17,194 nucleotides of DNA, from NCBI GenBank assembly GCA_035293765.1, contig DATGMF010000062.1, positions 1 through 17,194 on the forward strand. Direction: 5' to 3'. The stretch comes from DASRHT01 sp035293765. GTDB taxonomy: Bacteria; Chloroflexota; Ktedonobacteria; Ktedonobacterales; Ktedonobacteraceae. A program made the translations under genes and the position numbers. This document shows, piece after piece, positions 15,238 through 17,194 of the stretch; the first letter of the stretch is position 1; every line of letters starts with the position of its first letter. Below the pieces are notes generated by a model. That model was not told the DNA's origin and made no database searches. It saw only the letters and a list, made by a program, of their open reading frames with translations.

Positions 15238-15252
15238 GATAATGCCAGGAAG

Positions 15253-16056
15253 CTACCCTCGTCCCTTCTCTATTTTGTTGAAAAGTGGAAGATCATTGTC
15301 TAGCTTCTCAATCCTTTTCAGGAAATCCCCAATCAGTCGAGTAGATGCTTCTATACCTTCAAGAATGTAGGCTTTTTCTTTTCCCCCAAAGTGTTGGAAA
15401 CCGAGATGTTGGAGTAACTTTTCTCCCATCTCTGTTGCAGCTATACCATACCAGTTTTTAATATCATATTCTTTATCCAGGCTAATTGCCCATCTAATGG
15501 CCTGCTTAATGAGAAACATTCCTCTTTCCGCATCAGTACGAGGATTGCCTGATGGTGTCACTGAGATATTTGGAATGTAAACAGAGAGTTGTGGATCTGT
15601 CCATTTTCTAATCGCCCAATCGGGGATATTTCTTTCCCTGATTTTGCCATCAATAAGAGCATGTATTGTGCTTTCAGCTAAGGGCAAAAATGTCACCCCT
15701 CCTACTCTTTCTCCATTTTCTTTGACACTCATGAAGATGTCGCTATTGCTTCGTTTCCACTCCAACAATCTAGCAAAACTTACAATATTTTCCTCTCCGT
15801 AGACAGCCCGTGTATTTTGAAATCCCGTCCATATATCGGTGTTCGTGGAAGGCCCAAAGGTGAGCTTTTCCTTACCACCTTGTCTCATGATCTTTACAAG
15901 CGCATCGATGGCTTCTTTAGGAAACTTTCTACCACGTTTTCGTCCTGGTGCTAGCTCACTTGGAATGATACCTGCCTCTACTTCCCTGTAAAAAGTGGCT
16001 CTCGACTTATCTAACAACGCCATGACTTCCTTTGGTGTGTAATAACTTTTCTCCAT
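15253..16056 (-). CDS. HTH protein with a GNAT-like acyltransferase C-terminus
   Basis: The protein has 267 residues. An N-terminal MerR/excisionase-like helix-turn-helix (about 4-55; YYTPKEVMALLDKSRATFYR) is followed by a basic RKRGRKFP wing. The rest (about 70-235) has the look of a GNAT fold: a long central helix after RTDAERGM (173-180) and AATEMGEKLLQHLGF (206-220), a pattern common at the end of GNAT domains. The canonical acetyl-CoA loop is not clear, so catalysis is uncertain and the domain may only sense a ligand. ATG 16056 is preceded by AGGA at a 10-nt gap. The gene is clearly more AT-rich than its neighbours, which suggests transfer. It is divergent from the small-gene operon at 16439 and may regulate it and itself. 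Confidence 0.75.
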   Translation of the reverse strand: MEKSYYTPKEVMALLDKSRATFYREVEAGIIPSELAPGRKRGRKFPKEAIDALVKIMRQGGKEKLTFGPSTNTDIWTGFQNTRAVYGEENIVSFARLLEWKRSNSDIFMSVKENGERVGGVTFLPLAESTIHALIDGKIRERNIPDWAIRKWTDPQLSVYIPNISVTPSGNPRTDAERGMFLIKQAIRWAISLDKEYDIKNWYGIAATEMGEKLLQHLGFQHFGGKEKAYILEGIEASTRLIGDFLKRIEKLDNDLPLFNKIEKGRG

Positions 16057-16113
16057 CGATGTACCGTCCTACTTTTCGAGATTTGAGAATTCCGCCTGGA
16101 TGGTTACCTCGAT

Positions 16114-16142
16114 ACTATAATACTTCAGTCTCAATTTGGCAA
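16114..16142 (-). promoter_or_regulatory. Promoter of the HTH/GNAT-like gene
   Basis: On the minus strand TTGCCA (16142-16137) and TATAGT (16119-16114) are 17 bp apart. Transcription would begin near 16107, giving a leader of about 50 nt. The spacer contains TTGAGACT, the motif shared with the divergent promoter. Confidence 0.6.
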
Positions 16143-16178
16143 ATATGTTTGAGGATAAAAACCATCGATACTCAGTCA

Positions 16179-16207
16179 TTGACATTTCATGATACTTAAC
16201 GTATTAT
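16179..16207 (+). promoter_or_regulatory. Strong promoter of the small-gene operon
   Basis: A perfect TTGACA (16179-16184) and TATTAT (16202-16207) are separated by 17 bp. It is the closest to consensus of the promoters in the window. Transcription would start near 16214, followed by a leader of about 225 nt before the first likely gene at 16439. Confidence 0.7.
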
Positions 16208-16285
16208 GATAGTAGTGAGATTTGAGACTAAATACTACTGGAGTGCATTGTTGATTTATTAGACCAGGGAGATGTAGAACTTTTG

Positions 16286-16333
16286 AGAAAGGAGGTGATA
16301 CCGAACTGACCTCCTGTTTGCCCAGGAGGTCAG
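16286..16333 (+). promoter_or_regulatory. Leader element with SD, anti-SD and second SD
   Basis: AGAAAGGAGGTGAT (16286-16299) is complementary to nearly the whole 3' end of 16S rRNA. ACCTCCT (16309-16315) can pair with AGGAGGT on either side, at 16290-16296 (7 bp, 12-nt loop) or at 16324-16330. The second pairing extends to a perfect 11-bp stem (16306-16316 with 16323-16333, loop TTTGCC). The two folds exclude each other. No ATG, GTG or TTG sits at the right distance from the first SD; a CTG at 16306 does, and opens a 70-residue frame to 16518 that overlaps the next gene. It may be a translational or transcriptional switch, or a ribosome-binding leader. Confidence 0.5.
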
Positions 16334-16438
16334 CGAGCGAGAACCAACAAACCCTTGATCAGCAGGTCAGAGGCCCTCTGTTGCTCATTCTAGCAGACGG
16401 GGGCCGCAAGTCAAGTGCCGAAAGGAAGCGTGCTGTCT

Positions 16439-16639
16439 ATGAACGAGCAGCAAGAATACTATACGGTTCCAGTCATCCCCGCCGATGGCCTTCTCCACAA
16501 CGAGAACGGCTTTTGTGATGACATGACCCACGCATGCCACGAACATGCCGAAAGCATTAAGAAACTCAACCAGGCCATTCTCGATGGGCTCGCCACCACT
16601 GATGATGCCAGCCGCATCTTTCGTGGGCAGACGGTGTAA
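16439..16639 (+). CDS. Small protein of unknown function
   Basis: This 66-residue acidic protein is first of three closely spaced genes. I do not recognise it. A Cys/His cluster at C26, H31, C33, H34 and H36 could bind a metal, followed by a helix at about 35-52. ATG 16439 is chosen because AAAGGAAG (16421-16428) lies 10 nt upstream; a GTG at 16415 in the same frame would add eight residues but has no site. The strong promoter at 16179, the long leader and the 18-bp gap to the next gene support a real transcription unit. A longer minus-strand frame across this region is taken as a shadow. Confidence 0.55.
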   Translation: MNEQQEYYTVPVIPADGLLHNENGFCDDMTHACHEHAESIKKLNQAILDGLATTDDASRIFRGQTV

Positions 16640-16657
16640 AGAGAGGGGCATGAGATC

Positions 16658-16894
16658 ATGGCAACGCCATACGATGCTCCTCCAGCAAATCACCCGCGCT
16701 GGACCCACCCCGCCGTGACATCGCCTGATGTCCTCGCGGATGAGGAGCTCTATGACGAGCGGCTCTATGCGCCTCGCGCTCCGAGCAGCGTCCGACGCTA
16801 TCAACCTGCTCAGGCGGTCACGCCGTCCCCTGTCCCTATCCGCACCCACATTCAGGTGACCCGTCACGCCATCCCCCGACGGGCCACGGCTTAG
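16658..16894 (+). CDS. Small proline-rich protein of unknown function
   Basis: This 78-residue protein starts 18 bp after the previous stop, with a purine-rich GAGAGGGG (16640-16647) 10 nt upstream of the ATG. It is rich in proline, alanine and arginine with an acidic patch near 25-35 (SPDVLADEELYDE), so it is probably largely disordered. No domain or membrane segment is seen. It ends 9 bp before the next start, which suggests translational coupling within an operon. Function unknown. Confidence 0.5.
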   Translation: MATPYDAPPANHPRWTHPAVTSPDVLADEELYDERLYAPRAPSSVRRYQPAQAVTPSPVPIRTHIQVTRHAIPRRATA

Positions 16895-16903
16895 CGTCCG
16901 GCG

Positions 16904-17194
16904 ATGCAGCAACCACCGTCTCTCGCTCGCCTGTCGCGTCGGCGGACGTCCGCCCTACGTTTGCACTGGCTCACCTGGGTGGGGGTGGGCATGGTGGTAA
17001 TGCTCTGTGGCTGGGTGCTCATCACTCTGCTGGTAGCGTGGTGGAACGGCTATCAGGATGACCTGCATTACGGTCGCCCCCGCACCTTTCAGATCGATGC
17101 GGTGGTCGGTCACCATGATTCGCCGGCGCATCCAAGCCACTTTATCGCCCAGCATCTGGGCACGCACTATTACGTGATTGAGCTTGCCGGAGGA
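16904..17194 (+). CDS. Single-pass membrane protein with an extracytoplasmic domain (partial, 3' end outside window)
   Basis: The first 97 residues are present and the frame is open to the window edge. A basic N-terminus (RLSRRR) is followed by one strong membrane helix at about 22-47 and then a polar region beginning with a GRPRTFQIDAVVGHHDS stretch, expected outside the membrane by the positive-inside rule. The start codon ATG 16904 has only a weak site but sits 9 bp after the preceding stop, consistent with coupling. I have an impression of similar proteins in Ktedonobacteria, not verified. It could be a surface or secreted-anchored protein carried with the two small genes. Function unknown. 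Confidence 0.65.
   Translation, partial: MQQPPSLARLSRRRTSALRLHWLTWVGVGMVVMLCGWVLITLLVAWWNGYQDDLHYGRPRTFQIDAVVGHHDSPAHPSHFIAQHLGTHYYVIELAGG

Larger units (their letters stand above)
16078..16229. promoter_or_regulatory. Repeated TTTGAGA/TTGAGACT sites around divergent promoters
   Basis: GAGATTTGAGA occurs exactly at 16078-16088 and 16217-16227. TTGAGACT occurs at 16222-16229 on the + strand and 16134-16127 on the minus strand. One copy lies between the -35 and -10 of the minus-strand promoter and another just past the start site of the plus-strand promoter. Both positions suit repression. The HTH protein encoded next door is the natural candidate binder, by inference only. Confidence 0.5.

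Noticed and set aside
16286..16301. Fragment of a 16S rRNA gene in reverse orientation
   Set aside because: Similarity to the complement of the 16S 3' end stops after the anti-SD segment, so it is an extended SD rather than an rRNA remnant.
16385..16912. A 175-residue minus-strand open frame opposite the small-gene operon
   Set aside because: It has no ribosome binding site, shadow-like composition and no recognisable domain. The plus strand has a strong promoter and closely spaced genes in tandem.

Overview
The window looks chromosomal and most resembles a large-genome, filamentous-type Chloroflexota bacterium (Ktedonobacteria). This is an inference, with no marker gene to prove it. It rests on moderate-to-high GC core genes beside AT-richer islands, a giant XRE/NB-ARC/WD40 protein, a helix-turn-helix protein with an acetyltransferase-like C-terminus, and loosely packed single-gene transcription units with recognisable sigma-70-type promoters. 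No rRNA, intact tRNA, CRISPR array, transposase or phage gene was seen.

Layout. 1-385: flank and promoter. 386-2329 (+): a double carbon-nitrogen hydrolase whose second domain has lost its catalytic cysteine. 2496-5528 (+): an orphan multi-pass membrane histidine kinase with two GAF-like domains. 5529-5695: a convergent gap with two related palindromes, one a perfect 56-bp palindrome. 5696-5875 (-): a 59-residue Cys/His protein behind a DHA3-type MFS exporter (5963-7198, -). 7199-7459: a divergent control region with five copies of a 7-bp motif. 7460-9892 (+): a form II CoxL-like molybdenum hydroxylase large subunit without its usual partners. 10067-10954 (+): a membrane-anchored alpha/beta hydrolase. 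It ends 3 bp from a convergent 124-residue protein (10958-11332, -), which lies downstream of and on the same strand as the 1161-residue XRE/NB-ARC/WD40 STAND protein (11466-14951, -). 15253-16056 (-): an AT-rich HTH/GNAT-like gene. Opposite it, a strong divergent promoter feeds a leader with SD/anti-SD/SD alternatives and then three closely packed genes (16439-16639, 16658-16894, 16904 onwards, the last cut by the window end).

How the genes may work together. Most units appear independent. The best candidates for an undescribed system are three. First, the STAND regulator plus the small downstream protein, whose promoter is covered by a 10-bp-arm dyad. Second, the divergent HTH/GNAT-like gene and small-gene operon, which share a TTGAGACT motif and an RNA leader that could switch. 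Third, the MFS exporter, whose Shine-Dalgarno sequence is abutted by an inverted repeat of the same motif that recurs across its control region. These regulatory links are inferred from sequence layout only.
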